A DNA stretch of 64,000 bases from positions 19,429,989 to 19,493,988 of the forward strand of contig NC_090247.1 of NCBI RefSeq assembly GCF_037325665.1, in the 5' to 3' direction. The translations under genes were made by a program, and so were the position numbers. This document shows positions 31,163 through 61,800 of the stretch, piece by piece. Origin of the DNA: Littorina saxatilis. Taxonomy: Eukaryota; Mollusca; Gastropoda; Littorinimorpha; Littorinidae. Positions within the stretch are counted from its first letter, which is position 1, and each line of letters begins with the position of its first letter. A model generated the notes under the pieces. The model had not been told where the DNA came from and did not search any database. It saw nothing but the letters and a program-made list of their open reading frames with translations.

Positions 31163-32014
31163 GGTGATGATGCTTCACTTAGAATTGGAGCAAGCATGGC
31201 AAGATGGTGTGATTGTGGGTCAGTACTTCAAGGTCTAAGCATCAAACTGAAGTTAATTGCTATATATGTGAGTTGACGTAAGAATATGTGATTTAATACA
31301 GCTTCACGTTTCTGGACTGAGCAACATGTATACAAAAGAAAGGAGACAGCTCGGGAGATCCCCACCAACATTTTAAATAAATACAATAGTGAACATCCTT
31401 CCAACAAACCACAAAAATGGTACTACAATTACAGATGCACTTTTTTCTAACTTGTTTTGCATGGGGTTTGCTATTGCACATCTGAGAAAAAATATCAGTA
31501 TCAAATATCAAACAAATCTTTCGCCCAAAAAAATCACATTCTGTTCTTCAAACCATAACAAGATTCAGATCTAATCAAGGAACTGAATGAAATACACACA
31601 ATACATTCATACAACAATAGCTCTTTTTACAAAACCTTCATTTGAGGAAAGTTACCTGTACACAAGTCTTTGAATCAACTTTCATGCACAACATTTTTTA
31701 CAGATACATGCAATGTATTATGAATATAATAAACACAACTGAAACTTGCTTCTTGTTTATGTTTGTCTGTCTGCTTGTACGCTTCCTGTCTGCTTGCCTC
31801 TGTATGTTCGAACATTGTATAACAATCATACCACACTCTCTAACAATTTAACACTCAATACCCATCAGCAGTTTTCAATTCAAGCCTTATCACTTCTGTA
31901 GAAGCCAAAGATTGTACATTCATTCTTGAACCTTTCTGCTTTTGTTCTGCAAAAATCTCAATCTTGTAATGAAAGGAGTTGCCGTTTACATGCAAACCAC
32001 GCCAGTATTCACAA

Positions 32015-49196
<17,182 letters not shown>

Positions 49197-49629
49197 GTTT
49201 GTGTATTTGAACCTCGCTCGCTTTCAACTGTCCCATCATGCACCGGAGAATTGAGCCATTTAAAGATTACGCTGAATAAGAACAGATGAATAAAGTAACA
49301 GTTTCTCCAATATCATGCATGGGGATATTAATAACAACTGCCAGCAAAAACAAGGATATAGTTTTGCTTTTAAAGCAATCCAAACCCGACATTTTCTTGC
49401 TTGTTGTCAACATAGCAGTGTTTATTATCATAACCATGCAGGGAAGGAAGATAACCCTCTGCGGTTGTCGATCTTTGACGAAATAGGAAGTGGGAGGTCG
49501 TCTGACTCGATACGATAGATCAGCTGTAGTGCATTGTAAACACGTCAGTGAAAACAGTTGATCGAAGGATCTTCCTCGCACGACATGGCTTAGCGGGTGC
49601 TCTCAAGTGTGACTGTGGAACACAAGGTC
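49197..49629. promoter_or_regulatory. Bidirectional promoter interval DEPDC7-like / TPCN2-like
   Basis: 433 bases separate the two divergent start codons and contain no coding exon or recognised repeat. A shared promoter is likely from the spacing alone; I see no clear TATA box, and transcription start sites cannot be placed from sequence. Confidence 0.55.
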
Positions 49630-49969
49630 ATGGCGGAAAATTCAGACCGATCCCGTCTGGTGCTGGCGGAGCACTCGACAGATGAGGTGTTTCAGTCGAT
49701 CTCCACGAGCAGCAGCCAAGAGGAAATTATACCACAACCTTTTTCAACCCAAGCTGTGGACATTGACACTTCCAGCATCAGTTTTCCAGGCAACGTCCAG
49801 GTCGATGCTGAGGGAGAAGTGTACACCATCACCCGAGGAGGCTCATTGCACATGTCGGGTGACCAGGGGTCGGATCGTCACACACCGTGGCACTATGCAT
49901 CCCAGCAGAGTATGGGGGATTTCGCCACAACACCGTCCATGGAGGAGTATGCTCAGTTTATCGGCCTGG
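49630..49969 (+). CDS. TPCN2: TPCN2-like exon 1 (N-terminal tail)
   Basis: ATG 49630 (gtcATGG) opens MAENSDRSRLVLAEHSTDEV; 113 codons of acidic, serine-rich sequence end MEEYAQFIGLG, then gtaagatt. The sequence is not conserved, but strand, phase and the absence of other exons nearby make it the first coding exon. A GTG 33 bases upstream is in frame but not a credible start. Confidence 0.75.
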
Positions 49970-50671
49970 GTAAGATTATATCACGATGATGACCACTTGA
50001 CCAACTCTCCCCGGTATCGCTTTTGTCGTCAGCTGTTTTAACATTTGTGTTTTATCACCTGTCGGGTAGGGACTTACTTTGTGACAGATCGTCCAAATGC
50101 GCAAGTATAAGAGCTGCGCGTTTTAACGATTCTTGTATTGTATTCTTTGCATCGATCAAACGCGCACACATCGATCGATGTGTGCTTGTTAGGCGCGTTT
50201 GATCGATCTGCGCGATCGCGCTGCGCGTTTGGTAGATCGATCAAACGCGCACACATCGATCGATGTGTGCGCGTTTGATCGATACAAAGAATACAAGAAT
50301 CGTTAAAACGCGCAGCTCTTATATACTTGCGCATTTGGACGATCCGTCTCACAAATCACCATACTACGCACACACACGTATGCTGGCAATGACCGGAAGT
50401 TATGACCGGAAGTAGGCCTAGCTATAAGTGTCTAAACAACAATCTGTAGGACATTTAAAAAAGAAGAAAAAATGGGATTATATTGTACCAAACACTTAGA
50501 CTACCTCAGAGACATCACATCACAGGTTGCACCTGATCATCCATTTCACATGTATTAGCTCATTGAGTGTTTAATTGTTCTGTAATAGCAAATGATTTAA
50601 AAGTTCAGCTGTTTTCATGAGATGTCAGAGGGATGGACAGAGATGAGGAAGGAGGGATTGGGGGGAGAGAC

Positions 50672-50723
<52 letters not shown>

Positions 50724-50997
50724 TGTGTGTGAGAGAGAGAGAGAAGAGAGAGAGCAGAGACTGAGGAGAGAGACAGAGAAGAGAGAGAGAGAGACTGAGA
50801 CTAAGAGAGAGAGAAAGAGAGAGAGAGAGAGCCTGAGAGACTGAGCGACTAAGAGAGAGAGAGAGAGAGAGAGAGACTAAGAGAGAGAGAGAGAAGAGAG
50901 AGCGATAGAGACTGAGAGAGAGAGAAGAGAGAGAGAGAGTGAGAGACTAAGAGAGAGAGAGAGAGAGAGAGTGAGAGACTAAGAGAGAGAGAGAGAC

Positions 50998-51047
<50 letters not shown>

Positions 51048-54000
51048 TGAAAGATTGAGAGGCCTGACAACAAACAAATCAAAAACGTTGTTGGGGTATA
51101 TTTCGGAACATTCCTGTATTTGAAACTTTTCACTTCCGGCGTGCGATGTGTGTGTGTGGTAGGGACTTACTTTGTGACAAATCGTCCAAATGCGCAAGTA
51201 TAAGAGCTGCGCGTTTTAACGATTCTTGTATTCTTTGTAGCCTATTCTTTGCATCGATAAAATGCGCACACATCGATCGATGTGTGCGCGTTTGATTGAT
51301 CCACCAAACGCGCAGCGCGATCGCGCAGATCGATCAAACGCGCCTAACATGCGCGTTTGATCGATCCACCAAACGCGCAGCGCGATCGCACAGATCGATC
51401 AAACGCGCCTAACAAGTACAGTGCGTTCTTTTGATCATGTGGGAAGTACTTTAATCTTAGAAGCACCTATCACTAATATCAGCCTTAGTGGGCCTGGGGG
51501 GGGGGGGGGGTATTCCACCTACCCCTGGCTCTCCTGACTTTATTTTATTTTTACAAAGATGCTAAAAGGTGCAGTCTGAGAATTAAATAAAGACTTCTGC
51601 CTGCAACCTGTATAGCACACTATGGAGATTATGGCACATACAAAACTAGTCAAAATAGGCAGTGTTTGTTCAGCGATTAACTGATGTTGATGTATAATTT
51701 GACCATTTTTCAGATTCTGTAGCTTCAGAGCAGTTAGCAGCTATGCGTGAGTAACAGTCCTTTTGGTCTGTACATGATGCTTGCTGTCCAAAATGAAAAG
51801 ACAGCTTTTGTGGAACTTTCAGTTCTTTGGGTCACAAAAAGGCATGTTTGGTTGCATGCTCTTTTGTTTGTTGTACATGTCCTTGTTAGTTCCCCATTCC
51901 CCCCCCACCCCCTCTCCCTTTTTTCTTTCATTTTTTGTTGTTGACTGTTTTGTGTATATTTAAGGTAAACACAATTTTTTGTTTGTTTCACCATCTGTGG
52001 GAAAATTCTTTGCTGTACAAATTTTGCTTTTCAGCATGAATAAGCAGTCAGGGCGTTGTTTCTTTTGTTCTTATTTATTTCAGTCAAACCTGTCTATAAC
52101 GACTATCCAGGGGATTAAACAAAGTGTATGTTATAGAGAGGTGGTTGCTATGGAAAAAGGAATTTTATATTGAAAAAAACTTAAAAGAAAACCTTTCCTT
52201 TGGGGTGGTCAATATTGAGTGGTGGTGATGAGGGCAGGTTCGGCTGTGGTTCATTATTTTAGAAGACAACCTTCTTAACAATACATTTACTGTGTGAATA
52301 TAAAGTCATTTTATAAGGCAAAAAAAAAAAGGTCTGTTTACGGTAACATAGGCCCAAAAAAAAGGGTCGGTAGGTCGGGATTTTTTTTCTTCCAAAAAAC
52401 CATATTTTTACGTTATTTTGCAAAAAAAAAAAAAAAGATTTTTTTTTTTTTCCCAATTGCCAAAAACAGTCTAGGGTCGCGCGAAAAAAATAGGGTCGGT
52501 CGGGTTACCGTAAACAGACCTATTTTTTTTTGTGGCCTAATCAAAAGTCCTACTCCAGTCCAGTAGATTAGTATACATTGCAGATCAATTTGTGCTGCGT
52601 GTAGTGACTAATCAAAGATCAAATTATGAAACTGGCAGAATGCCCTTGAAACAGGATATGAGTGTATGATTCATTTGACGTAATTGACGTCTGTACAAAC
52701 TGGTCATCTGATGGGCTTCTACTTTCAAGTCCTGAATGTACTTATGTGTGTCATCTTTGAATGATGAACATCAGTGATTCACATGTGTGGAGGTGTATAA
52801 TAAGGCCGTTTTTTTCCTCGAGATATTTATGTGTAAGAAAATTCTTTGAACTTTTCATTTTCTTTCCATCCTGTTAGTGATTGCTTTTCCTGTTATTTTT
52901 AAGTGCTTATCAACTGTCAGTTTCCGACTATATGAAACAGGCATTGAGTTACTTGAACTTTTTTCATTTCTGAAGTTTTGACACATGATGAGGTCTTTTG
53001 AAACCATCAGTTTTTTACATTTAGTCAAGTTTTGACTAAATGTTTTAACATAGAGGGGGGAATCGAGACGAGGGTCGTGGTGTATGTGTGTGTGTCTGTC
53101 TGTCTGTGTGTGTGTGTAGAGCGATTCAGACTAAACTACTGGGCCGATCTTTATGAAATTTGACATGAGAGTTCCTAGGTATGATATCCCCGGACGTTTT
53201 TTTCATTTTTTCGATAAATACCTTTGATGACGTCATATCCGGCTTTTTGTAAAAGTTGAGGCGGCACTGTCACACCCTCATTTTTCAATCAAATTGATTG
53301 AAATTTTGGCAAAGCAATCTTCGACGAAGCCCGGGGTTTGGTATTGCATTTCAGCTTGGTGGCTAAAAACTAATGAGTGAGTTTGGTCATTAAAAATCGG
53401 AAACTTGTAATTAAAATTATTTTTTTATTAAACGATCCAAAAACAATTTCATCTTATTCTTCGTCATTTTCTGATTCCAAAAACATATATACATATGTTA
53501 TATTTGGATTAAAAACAAGCTCTGAAAATTAAAAATAAAAAAATTATGATCAAAATTAAATTTCCGAAATCGTTTTAAAAACTATTTCATCTTATTCCTT
53601 GTCGGTTCCTGATTCCAAAAACATATAGATATAATATGTTTGGATGAAAAACACGCTCAGAAAGTTAAAACGAAGAGAGGTACAGTAAAGCGTGCTATGA
53701 AGCACAGCGCAATCGCTACCGCACCAAACGGGCTCGTCACTTTCACTGCCTTTTGCACTAGCGGCGGACTACGTTCAGTTTCATTCTCTGAGTTCCACAG
53801 CTTGACTAAATTACGCGACTTGTTTTCTTTTTATTCTTGAATCTGAGAAACAAAGGGACGTAAGCGTTCTAAATGTATACAATGCAATTATATATATATG
53901 ATAAAGAGACCAAAAAGCAATGTACTCACGTTAAAATGACGAACACGGAACGAATAACAGCGACGTTTCGACCCAAGGGTCTTCTTCAGGCACAAAAACA

Positions 54001-57000
54001 CAAAAATACACACACAAAAAAGACCAAAAAAAAGACTGAAGAAGACCCTTGGGTCGAAACGTCGCTGTTATTCGTTCCGTGTTCGTCATTTTAACGTGAG
54101 TACATTGCTTTTTGGTCTCTTTATTGTTCCCTCTCACGTGCAGTCGTCATTGTTTAATATTTTTATATATGATGTTTTAGGATGAAAGTTGCTTGCTCAT
54201 TTCAATGCTCGTTATTCTTTAAGGTGCCTGGAGATTGGTTCCACATATAATTCTCACTTACTCTTGTTGCGCATATTGTGCTTGTGATCAGCACGGTTGG
54301 CCTAGTGGTAAGGCGTTCGCCCCGTGATCGGGAGGTCGTGGGTTCGAACCCCGGCCGGGTCATACCTAAGACTTTAAAATTGGCAATCTAGTGGCTGCTC
54401 CGCCTGGCGTCTGGCATTATGGGGTTAGTGCTAGGACTGGTTGGTCCGGTGTCAGAATAATGTGACTGGGTGAGACACGAAGCCTGTGCTGCGACTTCTG
54501 TCTTGTGTGTGGCGCACGTTATATGTCCTGATATGGCCCTTCGTGTTCGGCTGGGCGTTAAGCAAACAAACAAACAAACAAATTGTGCTTGTGCCCCTTA
54601 GTTTCTCAGATCTTTAAATAATGCTCTGCCTCATTTGATTCAGATTTTCCATTTTAATCTTGGTTTCATCATAGCTTCATGCAAGCAGGGATTCCGTTGA
54701 CAGGAAATGTATACTGTTTTAGGCCAAAAAGAAAAATATGTCTGTTTCCGGTAACATCGCCGAAAAAAATAGGGTCGGTCGGTCGTTTTTATTTTTTTAA
54801 ATTTTTTTTTTATAAACCTTTTTCTTACGTTTTGTTAACGTCTTTTGTTTGTTTTTTTAAAACGCTTCCTTAATTTACTTACAATTATTTAGCACATGTT
54901 TTTGACCCAGATATATTGAAACTAAATAAAGTATACTTGACTTCATATTATTATTTTTTTTGTTTTGGTGCGAAAAGCGAAAAAAAACTTCAGGGTTGGC
55001 GCTTAAAAATAGGGTCGGTCAGGTTACCGGAAACAGACATATTTTTCTTTTTGGCCTTATGAGTAAGCATTTCAAAATATAGGAAATGAATCCAGCAACA
55101 GGGAGAACACACTGGGTGTTATTTTGTTCGACTGATTTCTTCCTGACAAATGTACAGAACCCCTATTTTAATTTAACACAGACACTCACGCATGCACACA
55201 CCGTTTAAAGGGATTATTTTTTGTAGATTTTCTGTGACAAAACAACTGTAAATTTGCCTCCATATTAAGAGTTTCTATTTTTTGAAGACCTCGAGTTTGT
55301 CACACTTTTTTTTTTTTTAGTAAAGGGGGAGTTTTCACTGTGATCACTTAGTTTTAGACTTGGTTTGCCCAGTTGTCATAACATAGCAGCCAGTGACCAG
55401 TTTCTGGGAGTGACACAGGACTCGTACTTGTGAAGAAATACATGTACTGGGTTAAAGCATGACTTTGCGAGATCACCATTAAAGTTAACGCTCCAGTTTT
55501 TTTTAACCTTCGCCGGTCATCGTGGGTGTTTAATTGCAAATATCTCTTCAACCAGTTGGAATTTTTTAATGAGCTTTTAATAATGCCTCAGACACCTAAA
55601 AAGCTCTTATGTCCTAAAAGATCATTACATTTCAGTGAGATATAATTAAAAATTAACAATGGTCAAATTTAGACTACACACGGAAGACATCATAGGGCCG
55701 TGCGGACCCATGTTTCTCAAACTGAAGGAACTTACATAAAAACTAGGGAGAGAAGTCGGAAACCTTCAGGTATTGGCTCTAAACATCATTTTCTAAGATC
55801 TGTTTAATTTTGGAGTTAATAAGCATGTCGCATGGAGCGAAATTAATACATAACGATGTGGGTCCACACGGCCCTACGACGTCTACAGAAGGGTATTCAC
55901 GTTTTTCCTTTTTTGAGAAGCTTTAGTCCGCACGGTTATAATAAAATTAATAATTTAATTTAATTACTTCTTGCGGAAATGTAACCACGGCGTCTACGGA
56001 AGGGGATGCACGTTTTTGCTTCTTTGGAAAGCATGAGTTTACGGAAGGGTATACTAACCCCCAGCCCAGTAAAGCGTGCCAGACGTATCCTGAAAAAATG
56101 TCGCTTTGTAGTGCGAGTTCAGTGTCACATGCATAGTTTCCAGAACCCCATTTTTGACTTTCAAAGTTTATCTACATATATTTAGCAATGCACAAGCAAA
56201 ATATGACAACTTAATGGTGCCTTTTGGTTTAATGCTATGCTAAAAATGCTAGTGATAGTGTTTACAGCATGAAACAAAAAATAACAGAGGAGAGTAGTCT
56301 TCCTCAATCTGGTTCAGAGCATAATGTATTTCAATTTTAAGAGGTAGCATTATTTCTGATAAGAGCTAGAGCCAGTATAATGATGCTGAATATTTGAAAA
56401 ATGAACTTTGTGACACATCTGAGTAGCAGGAGATCCTTCGTGATCATCAGCGTAAGGCTTGCAGTCTTCAAGGCCATACCTAGATGAACAACTTAACACT
56501 GCGTTCGTTTATTCGCCCGTTTCTTAAGCTAGAGCTTTGAAATTTTACACGCGTCTAGGGCTATACGAATGCTTTACAATACGCAACTATAGTTGACTCT
56601 CGCATTATTTAAAGGTCACAACAAGGTCATTACCAGGTAAAAACAAGGGAAAACCGAGGGAAAGTACCATTTTCTGCAACTGTTTGTAAGAATGAGCTTT
56701 CAAATTCAATTGTATTCTAGGATTAGCGCATCTCTAGACATGACGATCATCTGATTAACAGACATCAATTGTGGAGGTCACGACAAGGTCATTACTGGGT
56801 AAAAACGAGGAAAAAACGAGGGAAAATACAATTTTCCGCAACTTGTGTGTAAGTAAAACTAAAAGCTTTCAAACTCCATCTTTTTCTAGTATTGACGCAT
56901 CTCTAGACATGACAATCATCTGATTAACAGTCCTTAATTGTCAAGGTCACAACAAGGTCATTACCAGATAGAACCGAGAGAAAACCGAGGGAAAATACCA

Positions 57001-57252
57001 TTATCTGCAACTTTTTTTTTTGTAAGTAAGAGCATATAAACTCCATCTTCTTCTGTGACTAGTCTTGTGTGAATTTATTTTTTGAGTTTGAGTTCGTAAT
57101 TTGGCTGAGAACTTCTTTTTTCAATGGCAAGCGTCTGAAATGCTCGTGCATCACTCTTTAGGGTATAGTTGAATTTTGACTGAGAAGAGAAAGTGCGCCC
57201 TAGAATATTTCTTGTCCCCGAGTACGCTAGTACTTGGGCTCAGCAGATTTTA

Positions 57253-57283
<31 letters not shown>

Positions 57284-58773
57284 CTTTCTCAAATTAACAG
57301 CTTGTTGCTGGGAAACTACTGGGCGCAGTTCGTTCAAAAGTTGATACACTAACTTGATAATAGGTCCGATTGATCGTATTAAAACTTCATAATGTTACCT
57401 GGGACCTAAATGCGAAATAATCCACAAAAACGACTCTTGGCGGTGGGCGCAATTCGGGTGGGATAGAACTGCTGTTCGGCTAATAGAACAGCCAGCCATG
57501 GAACAGCCAGCCAGCCAGCGACACCAGGCTTTGCGTGAGTGTGCCACTTCGCGACCTGAACGAGCAAAGTTAGCAGCTTATGCATTTGAGTTCACTGGCA
57601 ACATTGTCAGAGTTGGTGGCTTGGTGGAAAGCACGTCCGCCTATGGCCAAAGTGGTCCGGGTTCGATTCCCGGCATGGGCGATCTATTTTATTTTTTATT
57701 TTTATTAAATTCTTGTTTACTATTGTTTTTATGAACGTTTTAATGTTTTATTTTACTCTAATAATTTTTTTAATTGTGTAAAATAAAAAAAAATTTCATT
57801 TTTTTATTTTTTTTTAAATCCACGTGCACAAGACAAAAACTTTCATACTGGGGGAGCGAGCCAGTCTGAAGAGTACTCGGGTCCAGCGCGAGCGTTTTTT
57901 ATTAACATCGATTTTTATGTTTGGCAGGCCCCAAGCTTCCAAAAAATACCCATCTGGTAGAGTCCGCTTTTGGGTGCACGGTCAGCCCTCCGCCGTGACG
58001 GAGTAGTATGCATATTTTTCCTTCTTTGAGAAGCATGGGTCCGCAGGGCCCCACGATGTCTTCCGTGTGTAGTCGATAACCCGGTTGGGCGAAGGTTAAA
58101 TGGCTATTATGTTGCCGTTACATGTTTCAATGTGTTACTAATACTAGCTGCAGTTGGAGGCTGGTCGTCAGAACAGCTGAACCATTTTACATCTTAAGTA
58201 AACTAGCTGTGCAGGCATTATCTTATGATGTGATAAACGGACTGATTGATAATAGGGAGACAGTTATGATAAGATGAATTTAAGAGTGATGTTTATATGC
58301 ACCCGTTCTTAGTGAATATTTCTGCAAGTGTGAGAGACAATAATTATTCAATGGGATCAGATGGTCTGGAGATTGGTTGACTGACTGGTTGATTAATTGA
58401 TGTATTGATTGATTGCAGTATAGTCATGTGTGTTATAATCAATACAACTGTTGACCTGTTTCAGAGGAGACAGCACTAATACAGTCCGTTGTCTTCATTG
58501 AGGATGCTTACAAGGTGTGGTGTGACATTGTGTATTGTTAATGTAGACAAATTCATTGAAAAAGGAAAACATGTCACTTGTTTGCAAGTATTCTGACATC
58601 ATACGGTTTTCACTGTTTTAAAAAAATTCTGTAACAGCTAGTGTGTTTCAAATCAATGATTGGATGAATAAAGTTTGTATATATATATATAATGAAACGT
58701 TCAAGATTACCAGGGTAGATGAATCTAAGCAAGAATCAAAAACAACAAGCAGATGCACATGCACGTACGCACG

Positions 58774-58852
<79 letters not shown>

Positions 58853-61800
58853 CATTCCTGTTTCAGGTTATTTTCTTTTAACTATAGCTTGACATCTAAC
58901 AATAGCAGAATTAAAATAAGACACAAAACGTCATCAAAACTGAAAAAAACAGGTTTTCAAAAAATGTTATTACCTTGTTTCAGTATCGGTCAATCCACCA
59001 CAAAGTGGATGAATCTTGCCTGCGTCTGTACCGCCATTATCAATCCACAAGTGTTCATGTGTGAGTCGTTTGGATTCAACTTAATTTTTTTCCTTTTTCC
59101 GGTTCCATGTATTTATGCTTTTGTGTACGGGAGAATCCCCTTTAAAGACCATCCCCCCCTCCCCCCCCTCCCCCCCCCCCCCTCCCCCCTGTCACCTGAA
59201 TACCCCCACCCAAATTTCAAAGTTGGACATTTCATGACATACGCATGCATGCCTAAGGCCAACAAAAAAAAAGTCTGTTTACGGTATCCCGACCGACCCT
59301 ATTTTTTCGTGCGACCCTACACTTTTTTTTGGCATGGGGATCTTTGTTTTTTGGCAAAATAACGTAAAAAAATGTTTTTGGAGGGGGGAAAAAAAAAGGT
59401 CTGTTTTTTGGCAAAATAACTTAAAAATATGTTTTTGTGGGAAAAAAAAAAAAAAGTGCCGAACTACCGACCCTATTTTTTGGGCCTATTGTTACCGTTA
59501 ACAGACTTTTTTTTGTGCCTAATAATGCATTCCTATAACTAACTTATAACAAAACCCCAGCTTGTTTCTGTCATAAAGTGTGTCTAACATATGAGTTTAT
59601 CCACTGTCCGACCCATCCAATGTAAAATAACCAATTTTTTTTTGATAATTAGATAATTGGTCAGTAGAAAACTACAGGGGGGGTATCGTAAGCTTGCTTA
59701 CGATGGGTAAGGGAGCGAACTGGTAAGAGTTAAATTACTGTGAATTTTATGTGGTATGTTTTGTGTTCTTTGATGTAATTATTTGTTTAAGACTGTCATT
59801 TGTTTGTTTTCACTATTTTTTTTAATTTATTTTTTTAACTCATTTGACTGAAATGATGTGTTTCCAACCAAAGTTCTGCAACTAGCAAATATATTTTATC
59901 ATCAGTCCTTTTTCCCCCCAGTTTCCGTTATGTGGTCATCTTCGTCCTCCACATCCTGGCTTTCTTCGAGCCACCGTCCTCCCTGACCTGGACGTCAGAC
60001 ATTCGTTTCCGTGGCGACCGGGTGCAGGCCCCCTGCTGGCTGTTGGAGAGTATAGAGCTGATGTGTCTGGTGCTGCTGCTGCTGGATAATGTTGTTAGGG
60101 TGAGTTCACACACTGACCTTCTTCTTCTTTTTCTTTTGCGTTCATGGGCTGAAACGCTCATGTTTTTGCGTGTATGACCGTTTTTACCCCACCATTTAGG
60201 CAGCCATAAGCGGCATTCGGTTGGATCATGCTGGATATTTTTGTGTTTCTATAACCCGCCGAACTCTGATATGGATTACAAAATCTTTTCCGTGCGGACT
60301 TGGTCTTGTGCTTGCATGTACACAGGAAGGGGGATAAGGCACTAACAGGTCGACACATCAGTTGACCTGGTAGAGAAGAAAATCTCCACTCTTAAGCCCA
60401 CCAGGCGCGGCTGGGATTCGAACCTGCAAATCCATTGCGCCCGTTATACAAACTGGCCTGAGAGGATCAATGGTTTCTTTTTACTTAAGCTCTTTGCTTA
60501 ACCCCTTCACTGCCCACCCCGTATGTAATACGTGGTCATTTTCGGTTTGTCGTACGCCCATAACCGTATCTCGTACGTGGGATTTGTGTCAACAACATTT
60601 CAGGACATTTCTGAAAACTAAATGGGAGGTAACCACTGTCCAAGTACTTGTAGGGGTTCTAAACACAGTTCTTTCCCATAGACCGTTCGGATAAGTTACT
60701 ACCATGTGTTGAAAACTGTGTTAGAAATGTAGAACCGATCTATAGCATTCACAATGGCGGCCGAAAGTCGGACCTCAACTCGTAGACCTGTTTTCAAGCG
60801 ATACAGTGTTCTGGAAGCTCTACAAGAAGTGATTTATGGATTACCACACAGAAGAATACTTTTCTGGGCTGTAATGTGAGTACCTGATGTTTGACACCAG
60901 TTTTAGCAGTGTTTTGTGTGGTTTTACGTGCTGCAATGTGTGTGTGTGTAAGTCCGGAAACTGTAATTTTTGACAAAAATGGTCATTATATCAATTTTTA
61001 CTATAACAATCACAAACAAAGTCCAATGATCATGTCATCCTATAATAGCCAAGGGTATAAGCAAAACACATGCCAAAGATCTAAGAGATATCTCAATAAA
61101 TGATCGAGCAGTGAACAGATTAGTGAACCTACCGAAGAAAGCGAAATTTTGCCCTGGCACACAGCAATACCAAAATGCTGTTATACTGTGGCAGTGAAGG
61201 GGTTAAAGACAAAGAAACAGTTTAGAGTACGGGCAACATGGTTTAATGGGATCAATGGAAAAAAACCACTAAATTAGAAGATAGTTTGGCCTGCACAGTT
61301 CATCATTTCCTTTCTGTTAAAAGCTTATGTTTGTCCATATTTCGGTTTCACTTTTTCATTGTTACTCCTCCCCTTTTTCTAGCAGTGTGTGTGCATTTTA
61401 ACAGACAAGATGATACCTTGACACCAGTAATGGCGGGCCGTCTGATGTCAGGACACCTCCCAGTAGGGGACACTATGCTATGTTTCCCCCTGGTCTATTA
61501 ACTTTAAAAAAATCATCCCTGTCATCAAAGGCCACCTGAAGTGCTGATACAGTTGTTGGTGCCAAAGATGTCCTCTCATTGCAGTTACAATGAGTGGAAC
61601 CTGCCCTGGCGACCACATCTTGATAACGACCAATTACAACCACCCTATCAGAAACTCTCATAAGATTCCAGTATAATGCACCTTTCCATAAGAACCACGT
61701 GTCTGTAAGAACCACTATTTTGGTTGGTTCCTGGGCTGGTCATTATAGAGATGTCTGATTTTATTGCTGTAGTCATTTTGTAAGCTAGTACAAGCTGTAT

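Noticed and set aside
53873-54137. Identical peptide frames on both strands
   Set aside because: Direct result of the perfect inverted repeat of a MITE.
57600-57683. tRNA gene candidate with box B gggttcgattccc
   Set aside because: The 5' end does not pair with the 3' 'catgggc', so no acceptor stem forms; more likely a SINE head.
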